A stretch of DNA of 13,486 bases from SIG578 sp964508295. GTDB taxonomy: Bacteria > Bacillota > Clostridia > Oscillospirales > Ruminococcaceae. Shown piece after piece: positions 7,312 through 13,486 of this stretch. The notes under the pieces were generated by a model, which saw nothing but the letters and a program-made list of their open reading frames with translations, ran no database searches and was not told where the DNA came from. Where the stretch lies: NCBI GenBank assembly GCA_964508295.1, contig CAZDSQ010000047.1:1-13486 (forward strand). The letters are read 5' to 3'. Positions within the stretch are counted from its first letter, which is position 1. Every line of letters starts with the position of its first letter. A program made the position numbers and the translations under genes.

Positions 7312-7803
7312 ATGAATCAAATAAATAACCAAAAAAGCGCCCAAACCGCGCTTAGAATACTACGTAAAATATATGCCGTGATTCTCATTTTTCTTTGCGC
7401 GGTGGTTTCACTTATAGCGGCCTTTGTATGCACAGTTGCCTTTTCCAAAACAGGCGAAAACACTGCTGAGATTTTTGGATGTAAGCTTTACGTCGCAGAG
7501 TATGATATTGAGTCTGCGGATATTGAGGGTGGCTCGCTTGTTATTGTTAAAAACACCGAGGACGATGAGTTTTATACACCCGAAATGCTTAAAGACGCAG
7601 TTGTTATAAAAAACGCGGGCAAAATTATAAAGCAGGAATCCTTGTCGGTGGCTCTTGTGTTTGCAGTTCCTTTTATGCTTCTGTTTGCTCTTGTGCTGCT
7701 TAGAGAACTGCGCAAAAAGCTCACTCACGCCCCAGAGGTAACAGGAAGTGTCGAGTTTATAGTGCAAGAGGAGCAAGAGGAGTTTGAGGAGCAGACTGCC
7801 TAA
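7312..7803 (+). CDS. two-TM protein resembling a serine-less SipW-type signal peptidase
   Basis: A 163-residue membrane protein. TM1 spans about 20-43 and TM2 about 111-130. An extracytoplasmic domain of about 65 residues lies between them, and a basic then acidic cytoplasmic tail follows (EEQEEFEE at 153-160). The domain opens with IFGCKLYVAEYD (54-65) and continues to GGSLVIVKN (73-81). This follows the SipW-type S26B signal peptidase pattern (FG-x-x-x-Y-V...SGSMEPTI...GSLVIVK). But the SGSM stretch with the catalytic Ser is replaced by YDIE (64-67), and no later His/Asp catalytic motif is evident. It is probably catalytically dead, a pseudo-peptidase. The start is the ATG at 7312, with GAGGAGG at 7294-7300. 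It has its own promoter and terminator. The family link rests on motif resemblance only; a plain two-TM protein of unknown function is the alternative. Confidence 0.6.
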   Translation: MNQINNQKSAQTALRILRKIYAVILIFLCAVVSLIAAFVCTVAFSKTGENTAEIFGCKLYVAEYDIESADIEGGSLVIVKNTEDDEFYTPEMLKDAVVIKNAGKIIKQESLSVALVFAVPFMLLFALVLLRELRKKLTHAPEVTGSVEFIVQEEQEEFEEQTA

Positions 7804-7806
7804 AAT

Positions 7807-7845
7807 TAAAAGCACCTGAGCCGCCAGGCTTTAAGGTGCTTTTTA
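7807..7845. terminator. bidirectional rho-independent terminator
   Basis: AGCACCT (7811-7817) pairs with AGGTGCT (7834-7840), and the inner AGCC (7819-7822) pairs with GGCT (7827-7830) around a short loop. A T-run follows on the right and an A-run precedes on the left. It therefore ends both the two-TM gene (+) and the converging small-gene operon (-). Confidence 0.88.
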
Positions 7846-8157
7846 CATTGCAATGTATAATAGTGCAAGTATTATTGGCAGATTTTTCTTGTCTGAATAG
7901 AGTAGCAAGATAAGTGCGAAAATTATAAGTCTGTCGTTGTCAACCCCGAACATTTTAAACATTCCGAGAATGTTTTGAGGGCTGCTTTGTACCTCTTTTG
8001 GCTTTGGCTCGCTTTTTTGCTGTGATGGTGCTTCTCTTTGATTTTGAAAATCGGCAGGAAAGTTTGGTAGAGTGGAGCGGGCGTGCATCTGGCGCGCTCT
8101 GCGCACTGCGTCGGCCTTCATTCTGTCAATTTCCTCGCCCGAAAAGCTGTTTGCCAT
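7843..8157 (-). CDS. small protein with hydrophobic C-terminus, unknown function
   Basis: A 104-residue protein that I do not recognise by name. An amphipathic, Arg/Met-rich helix (about 7-28, EEIDRMKADAVRRARQM) comes first. A Pro/Gln/Ser/Lys-rich linker (30-62) follows. The C-terminus has two short hydrophobic stretches (77-87 and 93-103) split by SDKKN, which could form a re-entrant hairpin or a tail anchor. The ATG at 8157 has GAGGTG seven bases upstream. It is the last gene of a three-gene minus-strand operon, 16 bases after the previous stop, and ends at the shared terminator. Membrane association is inferred from hydropathy. The operon partners are soluble, mostly helical proteins, so it might be their membrane anchor. 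Confidence 0.75.
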   Translation of the reverse strand: MANSFSGEEIDRMKADAVRRARQMHARSTLPNFPADFQNQREAPSQQKSEPKPKEVQSSPQNILGMFKMFGVDNDRLIIFALILLLYSDKKNLPIILALLYIAM

Positions 8158-8173
8158 GCGGTTTCACCTCTTT

Positions 8174-8575
8174 TTAAGAAAAAATGTCTGATATAGAAAA
8201 TCCGTGCTCCTCTAAAATGGGGATAAGCGCCATAATTCGCATAATGGAAATGGCGTGGTCTATTTTGGGTGCTTTTTTGGGGTCTAAAAGCGGCTTTAGC
8301 GCAAGCAGTAGGTTTGTGGCTCTGTCGTCGGTTTTTGCAGAGGATATTGCAGAAACAAGCGGGAGAAGTCTTGTCATATCAATGTCTGCAAAGGGTGACT
8401 TTGGCTCTTCTTTCGGTTTTCCTGAGCCGCTAAAGAGGGAGGAGAATGCTCCGCCCTCGTTTTTGCTTTCGCCGCCGAGTCCTAAAGAGCTTTTGAGCCC
8501 CGCCATAATTTCTGCGCCCTCTTTGGTGTTAAGAAAATCGGACACCTGCCCGAGTAAATTTTCGTCAATCTCCAT
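8174..8575 (-). CDS. conserved hypothetical, middle gene of three-gene operon
   Basis: A 133-residue soluble protein of unknown function. A helical N-terminus (1-32) includes LLGQVSDFLNTKEGAEIM. A Gly/Ser/Pro/Lys-rich linker (33-62) follows, then a helical C-terminal block (65-133). That block carries DDRATNLLLALKPLL (83-97) and a stretch KIDHAISIMRIMALIPIL (104-121). Similar ALKP-type blocks occur, as I recall without being able to check, in other clostridial hypothetical proteins. The start is taken as the ATG at 8575, with GGAGA eight bases upstream. The frame stays open upstream to 8692, but that stretch lies inside the preceding gene and reads as a basic, unlikely N-terminus. The ATG overlaps the end of the upstream gene by 11 bases, which suggests coupled translation. 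Confidence 0.75.
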   Translation of the reverse strand: MEIDENLLGQVSDFLNTKEGAEIMAGLKSSLGLGGESKNEGGAFSSLFSGSGKPKEEPKSPFADIDMTRLLPLVSAISSAKTDDRATNLLLALKPLLDPKKAPKIDHAISIMRIMALIPILEEHGFSISDIFS

Positions 8576-8816
8576 TACGTTTTTCTCCGAATAAATTTTT
8601 AAGTAAGCTTTGCGCCTGCGGGGAGGATAAAAGCTTTTTTGTAAGCTCGGGATTACTGAGAACCTCTGAAACCTTTTCTCTGTCTTTGTCATTTAATCTT
8701 TTTAAGATCTCGTCCCTTTTCTGAGGGTCAACAGCTTTTTTTGCGGTGTCGCTGTCAATGCCGAATTTTTCAGCCGCCTTTATTAGATCGTCACCGTTAA
8801 ATTTCTGCTCAGGCAT
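8565..8816 (-). CDS. small helical protein, first gene of three-gene operon
   Basis: An 83-residue, highly charged, all-helical-looking protein that I do not recognise. It contains DDLIKAAEKFGID (9-21), KRDEILKRLNDKDREKVSEVL (33-53) and a C-terminal LSSPQAQSLLKNLFG (63-77). There are no cysteines, membrane segments or signal peptide. The ATG at 8816 lies eight bases after a strong AAGGAG (complement of 8825-8830). The GTG at 8825 overlaps that site and is rejected. Its last 11 bases contain the start of the next gene. On the minus strand, upstream at about 8840-8850, CATAAAATA matches the -10 of sporulation sigma-K, but the -35 is poor and the region is AT-rich, so no promoter is called. Confidence 0.75.
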   Translation of the reverse strand: MPEQKFNGDDLIKAAEKFGIDSDTAKKAVDPQKRDEILKRLNDKDREKVSEVLSNPELTKKLLSSPQAQSLLKNLFGEKRNGD

Positions 8817-8907
8817 AAAAAACACTCCTTAACTACTATATTTTATGCTGTTTTTATTTTATGTGCCAGAGAGGAAAAATAGAATATCTCAAGGAGAGTA
8901 AAGAAAT

Positions 8908-9369
8908 ATGCGTATTCTGGTTATTTCCGATACACACGGAAACTTTTTTAAATTCAAGGACGTGCTTGAAAAGCACCGTGATGCCGAGCTTGTTTTCTTT
9001 TTGGGAGACGGAAAGAGGGAATATGAGGATATATGCGACCTTTTTCCCGAGCGTAAAATACTTGCCGTTAAGGGAAACTGTGACTTTATAAGTCCGCTAC
9101 CCTCGGTAAACTCCGTTTCCACAGAGCAAGGTAAGATACTTTACACCCACGGCGATGTTTTTAACGTTAAGTTTGGAACACAGCGCCTTGAAGAAACGGC
9201 AAAAACAGATGGCGCAAGGCTTGTTTTGTACGGTCACACACATAAAAGAGATGCTCGCTATCTTGACGGTATGTATATCTTTAACCCCGGGTCTCTTGGC
9301 TATGACGGCAGCTATGGCATCTGCGATATAATAGACAGCGGAATAGCGATGAATCACCTTAATATATAA
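8908..9369 (+). CDS. YfcE/MJ0936-type metallophosphoesterase
   Basis: A 153-residue calcineurin-like phosphodiesterase, compact like the YfcE, YsnB and MJ0936 enzymes that use two divalent metals. All family blocks are present: SDTHGN (7-12, ligands D8 and H10), LGDG (32-35, bridging D34), GNCD (56-59, N57), THGD (80-83, H81), GHTH (109-112, H110 and H112) and NPGS (126-129). The ATG at 8908 has AAGGAG at 8891-8896. In many Firmicutes this gene follows the rdgB nucleotide-pyrophosphatase gene; here it stands alone and diverges from the small-gene operon. The physiological substrate is unknown. Confidence 0.92.
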   Translation: MRILVISDTHGNFFKFKDVLEKHRDAELVFFLGDGKREYEDICDLFPERKILAVKGNCDFISPLPSVNSVSTEQGKILYTHGDVFNVKFGTQRLEETAKTDGARLVLYGHTHKRDARYLDGMYIFNPGSLGYDGSYGICDIIDSGIAMNHLNI

Positions 9370-9386
9370 AGCTGACATAATAAGAA

Positions 9387-9487
9387 GGCTCCCTCTGACG
9401 ATAAGTAAGGCTCCAAATCTTTGATTTGGCAAGCCGAACTTATGCAGTAGCGGGAGCCGGCAAAACCGAAGGTTTTGACTGAGGGAG
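9387..9487. repeat. nested palindromic intergenic repeat element
   Basis: A 101-base element made of stacked inverted repeats. GGCTCCC (9387-9393) pairs with GGGAGCC (9452-9458). ATAAGT (9401-9406) pairs with ACTTAT (9438-9443). GGCT (9409-9412) pairs with AGCC (9432-9435). CCAAATC (9413-9419) pairs with GATTTGG (9423-9429). A second hairpin, CAAAACC (9461-9467) with GGTTTTG (9471-9477), is followed by GAGGGAG (9481-9487), which can pair instead with CTCCCTC at 9389-9395. Short GGCTCCCTC...GAGGGAG elements with variable inner hairpins are, from memory, common between genes in Ruminococcaceae. It looks like a MITE or REP-like copy. No coding capacity. Confidence 0.75.
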
Positions 9488-9491
9488 AGAA

Positions 9492-9532
9492 AACGCGCGG
9501 AACTTGTAATAAGCTCGGCGCGTTATTATTTT
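9492..9532. terminator. rho-independent terminator, probably bidirectional
   Basis: AACGCGC (9492-9498) pairs with GCGCGTT (9518-9524), with imperfect inner pairing of GGAACTT and AAGCTCG. The stem is followed by ATTATTTTC on the right. On the other strand the stem is followed by TTTCTC. It lies between the converging phosphoesterase and CmpB-like genes and can serve both. Confidence 0.75.
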
Positions 9533-9925
9533 CTAATTAAATTCTTTTTCAAGCTTTGAAATTTTGGGAACAAGATAGCAAATGGGCAGGCATAAGATAC
9601 CCCACAAAAATGAATACAAAAGGCAGACCTGTCCCGAAATGTTAAGGGGTAGGGGGGAGTAATCCCAGACGTCCATTTTAAGCTTTAAGTTGAAAATTAC
9701 ACCAAAGATATATTCCACCGCCGTTATAACCGCCGAGCCGATAAGACACTTTTTCAAAACAGACAGGCTTTTGTATTTGTTGTAGATTTTGTAAAGCACG
9801 ACAAAACAAAACCCGCCTGCTATCCCCATTGAATAGTGTGTGTAGCGCCTGTAGGCAAGCTCGATAAGGCTGTAAGCGCTGTAGCCGAAAGAAAACAGAC
9901 AAAAATCTGTAAATATCCGTTTCAT
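9533..9925 (-). CDS. small CmpB-like (PF06541-type) membrane protein
   Basis: A 130-residue integral membrane protein with about four hydrophobic segments (6-22, 34-48, 60-80, 98-120). It resembles the family annotated as putative ABC-transporter type IV or CmpB. Shared features are the early E-L-x-Y-R (22-26), EYIFGVIFN (71-79), the signature WDYSPLPLNISGQVCLLYS (87-105) and FLWG (106-109). The ABC-transporter label in that family is not well supported, and no ATPase gene is nearby, so the function is unknown. The ATG at 9925 follows GGTGG at nine bases. It is a single-gene unit converging on the phosphoesterase. An imperfect inverted repeat, AAGGC...GCCTT at about 9956-9977, lies in its leader. 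Confidence 0.75.
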   Translation of the reverse strand: MKRIFTDFCLFSFGYSAYSLIELAYRRYTHYSMGIAGGFCFVVLYKIYNKYKSLSVLKKCLIGSAVITAVEYIFGVIFNLKLKMDVWDYSPLPLNISGQVCLLYSFLWGILCLPICYLVPKISKLEKEFN

Positions 9926-10022
9926 ATAGTTTCACCACCGATAAATAGTTTGTGAAGGCGTGTGTAGTTTTATGCCTTTACAGAGAAAAATATATTTTTT
10001 TGACGAATATTAAAAAAAGTCT

Positions 10023-10051
10023 TTGTATTTTGAAGATATGTGTGCTATAAT
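10023..10051 (+). promoter_or_regulatory. sigma-A promoter for zapA-U32
   Basis: TTGTAT (10023-10028) and a perfect TATAAT (10046-10051) are 17 bases apart. The TGTGC immediately before the -10 gives an extended -10. The zapA frame is open up to 10040, but that would put the start codon inside this promoter. Confidence 0.85.
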
Positions 10052-10090
10052 GTAAAATGTATAATTAGAATTTATTTATGGGGTGGTTTT

Positions 10091-10438
10091 TTGGAAAACA
10101 AGAATAAGGTTAATGTCAAAATTTACGGCACAGATTACACCATTTTAACAGAAGAAAACGAGGAGTACATACTCGAACTTGCATACGAGCTTGACTCGGA
10201 TATGAAGAAGCTCTGCCAGCGCAGCACAAGGTTTACTGCCACTTCAGCAGCAGTTCTCTGTGCTCTCGAGTATCTTGACAAAAAGAATAAAGAGGAAGCT
10301 ACTAGCGACCGTATGCGCCTGCAGATAAATGACTATATTCAGGATACCGCAAAGGCAAGAATCGAGCTTGATGATGCCAAGAGAAAGATCGAGCGCTTAG
10401 AGCGTGAGATCGACCGACTCAGAGCAGAGCTCAGATAA
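10091..10438 (+). CDS. zapA: cell division protein ZapA
   Basis: A small FtsZ-binding protein that bundles filaments and helps the Z-ring assemble at midcell. The N-terminal globular head (about 5-65) carries the family pattern KVNVKIYGTDYTILTEENEEYILELA (6-31). A long C-terminal coiled coil follows (about 85-115, with KRKIERLEREIDRLRAE). At 115 residues it is slightly longer than typical Firmicutes ZapA, owing to the coiled coil. The start is taken as TTG at 10091, just after GGGGTGG (10080-10086), with short spacing. No ATG fits downstream of the promoter without losing the head domain. It ends two bases before the U32 gene, so the two are probably co-transcribed. Confidence 0.88.
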   Translation: MENKNKVNVKIYGTDYTILTEENEEYILELAYELDSDMKKLCQRSTRFTATSAAVLCALEYLDKKNKEEATSDRMRLQINDYIQDTAKARIELDDAKRKIERLEREIDRLRAELR

Positions 10439-10440
10439 AA

Positions 10441-12525
10441 GTGGCTGATAGCGTTTTGAGTAGCTGTAAAGCAGAAATACTTGCCCCGGCAGGAAGCTTC
10501 GAGTGTGTAACTGCCGCTGTGCGCTGCGGCGCCGATGCGGTCTATCTAGGCTCAAAAAGCTTTAGTGCGAGAGCCTCTGCTCAGAATTTCACCGATGACG
10601 AGCTTGAAACTGCAGTAAAATTCTGCCGAGAGCGCGATGTCAAGGTGCATCTTGCTCTTAATACCGCGCTTTACGACAGCGAGCTTGATTCTGCTGCAAG
10701 ACTTATTGAGTACGCCGCTAAAATAGGCGTTGATGCGCTTATTGTTTCGGATCTGGGCGTGCTTTCTCTTGCAAAGGAGATATGCCCATCTCTTTCGCTT
10801 CACGCTTCTACTCAGATGGGCATAGCAAGCCTTTCGGGAGCAATGGCGGCAAAGGAGCTTGGCTTTGATAGGACGGTGCTCGCAAGAGAGCTTTCGAGAG
10901 ATGAGATAAGCGAAATTGCAAAAAGCAATTTAATAGAAACCGAGGCGTTTGTTCACGGCGCGCTTTGTATGTCGGTTTCGGGTCAATGCTATCTTTCGGC
11001 TCTTCTTGGCGGAAGAAGCGGGAACCGCGGCAGATGCGCCCAGCCCTGCCGCTTAAATTTCGGCATCGGCAATAACGATGGATACGCCTTAAGCCTTAAG
11101 GATATGTCACTTTGCTCGCATATAGCCGAGCTTTGCAATGTGGGTGTTACCTCGCTAAAAATCGAGGGCCGAATGAAGCGTCCTGAATATGTTGCCGCCG
11201 CAGTTTCTCTTGTGAAAGCGGCTATGGTAGGGGAGGACACCTCTGAAATTTTCGAGCTTTCAAAGGACATCTTTTCAAGAAGCGGCTTTACTGACGGATA
11301 TTTCCGATCTGATATATGTAAAAATATGTTCGGTTACAGAAGCCGTGACGACGTTATGAGTGCCAAAACCGCTCTGCCTCGCCTTCACGAGCTTTATCGT
11401 AAGGAAAATCAGTCCGTTTCGCTCTCTGCAGAGGTTAAGATCAGCACAGAGCAGCCGATTTCTCTGATCATTAAAGATAAAAACCAAAATATAGTTACAG
11501 CCGAGGCTGAAAAAGCTATGGCCGGCCAAAACCCTGCAGATGAAAGTTTTGTTTTAAAGCAAATCGGCAGACTTGGCTCGACCCCTTATTATATTGATGA
11601 TTTTAAATGCGAAATAGAGGATGGAGCGGGAGTTTCCCCCTCTGTTTTAAATTCGCTTCGCCGTGAGGCTGTTGAAAGGCTTTCTGTAATGCGGCAAAAG
11701 CCGCCCGCAAGGGAAATTTTTGCCCCAAAAGAATTGCTGCAAATTTCCAAGACACAAATTGAAACCCAGTTTGCCGTAAGGTTTGAAAGCTGTAATCAGC
11801 TTTCAGACAATCATAATCTTTGCGATATTATCTATCTTCCCGTCAGGGAATGCTTAAAGCTTGCAGGCAGCGAGGTTTTTGACAAAATAAAAGATAAGCT
11901 TATCCCCGAGCTTGACCGCTGGGCGTTTTCAAACGATGAGTTTACCAAAACGGCGCTTGAAAGCTTTAAGAAAATGGGAATAGATAGAGCCTGCGTTCAG
12001 AATATCGGTCAGCTTACTCTTATAAAAGCGGCGGGTATGAAGGCTCACTTTGGTGCTTTTATGAATGTCTACAACAGCCGAGCTCTGAAAATTTTAAATG
12101 ACCTTTCGGTAGAGTCGGCGGTGGTATCCTTTGAAATCCCGACTAAAAAGCTCGAGCGGCTTTCGCCCTTTGTTAAAATCGGTGCACTGGTTTACGGCTA
12201 TCTGCCGCTTATGATGACAAGAGCCTGCCCCGCAAAAAGCGCAGGCGGCTGCAAAAAATGCGGCGGCGCTCCTAAGCTTGTCGATAGAACAGGCAAAAGC
12301 TTTTCGGTTAAATGCAGGGGAGCGGTAAGCGAAATTTATAACACTGTACCTCTTTCAGCACAGATAGAAAAAAATGATTTTGACTCTGCTAATTTCCTCT
12401 TAGCTTACTTTACAAACGAGGACAGCGATAGGTGTAAAGAGGTAATTTTGTCGCTTAAAAACCGCGTTTCGCCCGAGTGCAGCGAGGGATTTACCCGCGG
12501 ACTTTATAAAAGCGGCGTAATTTAA
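10441..12525 (+). CDS. U32 peptidase-family protein with DUF3656 (RlhA-like)
   Basis: A 694-residue member of the U32 family. It is historically called a collagenase-like peptidase, but E. coli relatives RlhA (YdcP) and TrhP (YegQ) work in RNA hydroxylation. The U32 domain (about 12-260) opens with EILAPAGS and has the signature E-A-F-V-H-G-A-L-C (168-176). Four cysteines, C176, C183, C199 and C203, match the likely Fe-S/cofactor set, followed by KIEGRMKRPEYV (240-251). A DUF3656-type domain lies at about 325-425. A C-terminal part has a second cysteine group (C596, C604, C607, C625) and the ending FTRGLYKSGV. U32 plus DUF3656 matches RlhA, which makes 5-hydroxycytidine in 23S rRNA, better than TrhP. 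The start is GTG at 10441, two bases after zapA, with a weak ribosome binding site. Confidence 0.88.
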   Translation: MADSVLSSCKAEILAPAGSFECVTAAVRCGADAVYLGSKSFSARASAQNFTDDELETAVKFCRERDVKVHLALNTALYDSELDSAARLIEYAAKIGVDALIVSDLGVLSLAKEICPSLSLHASTQMGIASLSGAMAAKELGFDRTVLARELSRDEISEIAKSNLIETEAFVHGALCMSVSGQCYLSALLGGRSGNRGRCAQPCRLNFGIGNNDGYALSLKDMSLCSHIAELCNVGVTSLKIEGRMKRPEYVAAAVSLVKAAMVGEDTSEIFELSKDIFSRSGFTDGYFRSDICKNMFGYRSRDDVMSAKTALPRLHELYRKENQSVSLSAEVKISTEQPISLIIKDKNQNIVTAEAEKAMAGQNPADESFVLKQIGRLGSTPYYIDDFKCEIEDGAGVSPSVLNSLRREAVERLSVMRQKPPAREIFAPKELLQISKTQIETQFAVRFESCNQLSDNHNLCDIIYLPVRECLKLAGSEVFDKIKDKLIPELDRWAFSNDEFTKTALESFKKMGIDRACVQNIGQLTLIKAAGMKAHFGAFMNVYNSRALKILNDLSVESAVVSFEIPTKKLERLSPFVKIGALVYGYLPLMMTRACPAKSAGGCKKCGGAPKLVDRTGKSFSVKCRGAVSEIYNTVPLSAQIEKNDFDSANFLLAYFTNEDSDRCKEVILSLKNRVSPECSEGFTRGLYKSGVI

Positions 12526-12547
12526 TAAAAAAATTTACAGAATTGTA

Positions 12548-12576
12548 TTGAGAAAAGGCAAAATAAGGGTTATAAT
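12548..12576 (+). promoter_or_regulatory. sigma-A promoter for mreB
   Basis: TTGAGA (12548-12553) and a perfect TATAAT (12571-12576) are 17 bases apart. They lie just upstream of the AGGAGG ribosome binding site at 12601-12606. No terminator hairpin is visible after the U32 gene, so read-through into mreB is also possible. Confidence 0.85.
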
Positions 12577-12614
12577 ATAAAATGTATGTGTAGCATTATA
12601 AGGAGGAACAAAAA

Positions 12615-13486
12615 ATGTTCAGTTTATTTAATATGTTTTCAAAGGACATCGGTATCGACCTTGGTACCGCAAATACCCTTGTCTATATGAGAGGCAAAGG
12701 TATCATTATGCGCGAGCCCTCGGTTGTTGCTAAGGATGTCAAGAATAATACCGTTAAGTTTGTCGGTAGAGAGGCGAAAGAGGTTATCGGTAGAACCCCC
12801 GGTTCGATCGTTGCAGTAAGTCCTCTTAAGGACGGCGTCATTTCTGACTTTGCCATCGCCGCAACAATGCTCAAGATCTTTATCTCAAAGGTTATCGGAA
12901 ACTCGGTTTTCAGCCGCCCCAGAGTTGTCATCTGCATCCCCTCGGGCGTTACTGAGGTTGAAAAGAGAGCTGTTAAGGATGCCGCATATAAAGCAGGCGC
13001 AAAGCAGGTTAACGTTATTGAGGAGCCTATGGCAGCCGCAATCGGCGCAGGTCTTCCCATTTCTGAGCCTGTCGGCAGTATGGTCGTTGACATCGGCGGC
13101 GGAACCTGTGAGGTTGCTGTTATCTCTCTCGGCGGTATCGTTACTTCCCAGTCGGTAAGAATTGCAGGCGACCAGTTTGACCTTGCTATCATCAGTTACA
13201 TCAAAAAGAAATATAATCTTCTTATCGGTGAAAGAACTGCCGAGGCAATCAAGATAGAGATAGGCTCTGCCTATCCTTACGAGAATGAGGGAACAATGGT
13301 TATTAAGGGCAGAAACTTAGTTGACGGTCTGCCTAAAAATATCACAATTGAGGCTTCTGAGGTAAGAGAGGCTCTCTCGGATTCTCTTGCGCTTATTGTT
13401 GACGCTATTAAGTCAACCCTTGAGAACACTCCCCCTGAGCTTTCTGCCGATATTATTGATAACGGCATTACCTTAACAGGCGGCGG
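12615..13486 (+). CDS. mreB: rod shape-determining protein MreB/Mbl (3' end outside window)
   Basis: A bacterial actin that polymerises under the membrane and guides lateral-wall synthesis. The first 290 or so residues, of about 335-345 expected, are present; the frame is open at the window end. The actin-fold nucleotide site is complete to that point: phosphate-1 loop GIDLGTANTLVY (13-24), the catalytic-side EEPMAAAIGAG (136-146), phosphate-2 VVDIGGGT (157-164) and the start of the adenosine motif LTGGG (287-291). The N-terminus FSLFNMF is hydrophobic and could touch the membrane. The ATG at 12615 has a perfect AGGAGG eight bases upstream. It could be MreB, Mbl or MreBH, which the missing C-terminus and absent neighbours (mreC/mreD) would help decide. 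Confidence 0.95.
   Translation, partial: MFSLFNMFSKDIGIDLGTANTLVYMRGKGIIMREPSVVAKDVKNNTVKFVGREAKEVIGRTPGSIVAVSPLKDGVISDFAIAATMLKIFISKVIGNSVFSRPRVVICIPSGVTEVEKRAVKDAAYKAGAKQVNVIEEPMAAAIGAGLPISEPVGSMVVDIGGGTCEVAVISLGGIVTSQSVRIAGDQFDLAIISYIKKKYNLLIGERTAEAIKIEIGSAYPYENEGTMVIKGRNLVDGLPKNITIEASEVREALSDSLALIVDAIKSTLENTPPELSADIIDNGITLTGG

Noticed and set aside
8576..8692. N-terminal extension of the middle small-operon gene
   Set aside because: It lies within the coding sequence of the preceding gene and gives a basic N-terminus. The ATG at 8575 has a GGAGA site and a typical coupling overlap.
8831..8890. Divergent promoters between the small operon and the phosphoesterase
   Set aside because: The region is AT-rich, with only weak or single-box matches on either strand.
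9387..9532. Known riboswitch or tRNA-like RNA
   Set aside because: The stems do not match any riboswitch core I recognise, and the element lies downstream of a gene between converging units. A repeat element plus terminator explains it better.
10040..10090. N-terminal extension of zapA
   Set aside because: The start codon would lie upstream of or inside the TATAAT box.

Overview
The window looks like chromosomal DNA from a low-to-mid GC Gram-positive of the class Clostridia, probably Oscillospirales/Ruminococcaceae. The reasons are strong AGGAGG-type ribosome binding sites, textbook sigma-A promoters, a LysM plus GH18 spore-type cortex hydrolase, a TepA/ClpP-like protease beside an FtsK/SpoIIIE translocase, and MreB, ZapA and U32 genes in Firmicutes-like form. 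The genus-level placement is an inference from protein character. No phage, transposase, tRNA, rRNA or CRISPR array is visible. Most of the window is ordinary housekeeping DNA.

Layout. (1) 78-1370 (+): LysM/GH18 spore peptidoglycan hydrolase, followed by an unusual string of tiny hairpins separated by a 7-base word (about 1357-1563) and a bidirectional terminator. (2) 5986 down to 1637 (-): an apparent four-gene operon, tepA-like protease, ftsK/spoIIIE, a membrane-anchored ComEC/Rec2-type metallo-beta-lactamase-fold hydrolase and a DUF3006 protein. It is driven by a near-consensus promoter at 6070-6098. (3) 6197-7216 (+): a cytoplasmic sialate-O-acetylesterase-like SGNH hydrolase with its own promoter. 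(4) 7312-7803 (+): a two-TM protein resembling a SipW-type signal peptidase without the catalytic serine. (5) 8816 down to 7843 (-): three small, tightly coupled genes of unknown function. (6) 8908-9369 (+): a YfcE/MJ0936-type metallophosphoesterase, followed by a nested palindromic repeat element and a terminator. (7) 9925 down to 9533 (-): a small CmpB-like membrane protein. (8) 10091-12525 (+): zapA and a U32 peptidase-family (RlhA-like) gene, two bases apart. (9) 12615 to the window end (+): mreB/mbl, 3' truncated by the window edge.

How the genes fit together. FtsK/SpoIIIE, ZapA and MreB serve chromosome segregation, Z-ring assembly and cell shape. The LysM/GH18 protein points to sporulation. 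The U32 protein is probably an RNA-hydroxylation enzyme. The items most worth a second look are the two non-coding palindromic elements (1357-1563 and 9387-9487), the apparent pseudo-signal-peptidase, and the three-gene unknown operon. Several genes start on GTG or TTG (ftsK, the hydrolase, zapA, U32); start choices are justified in each entry.
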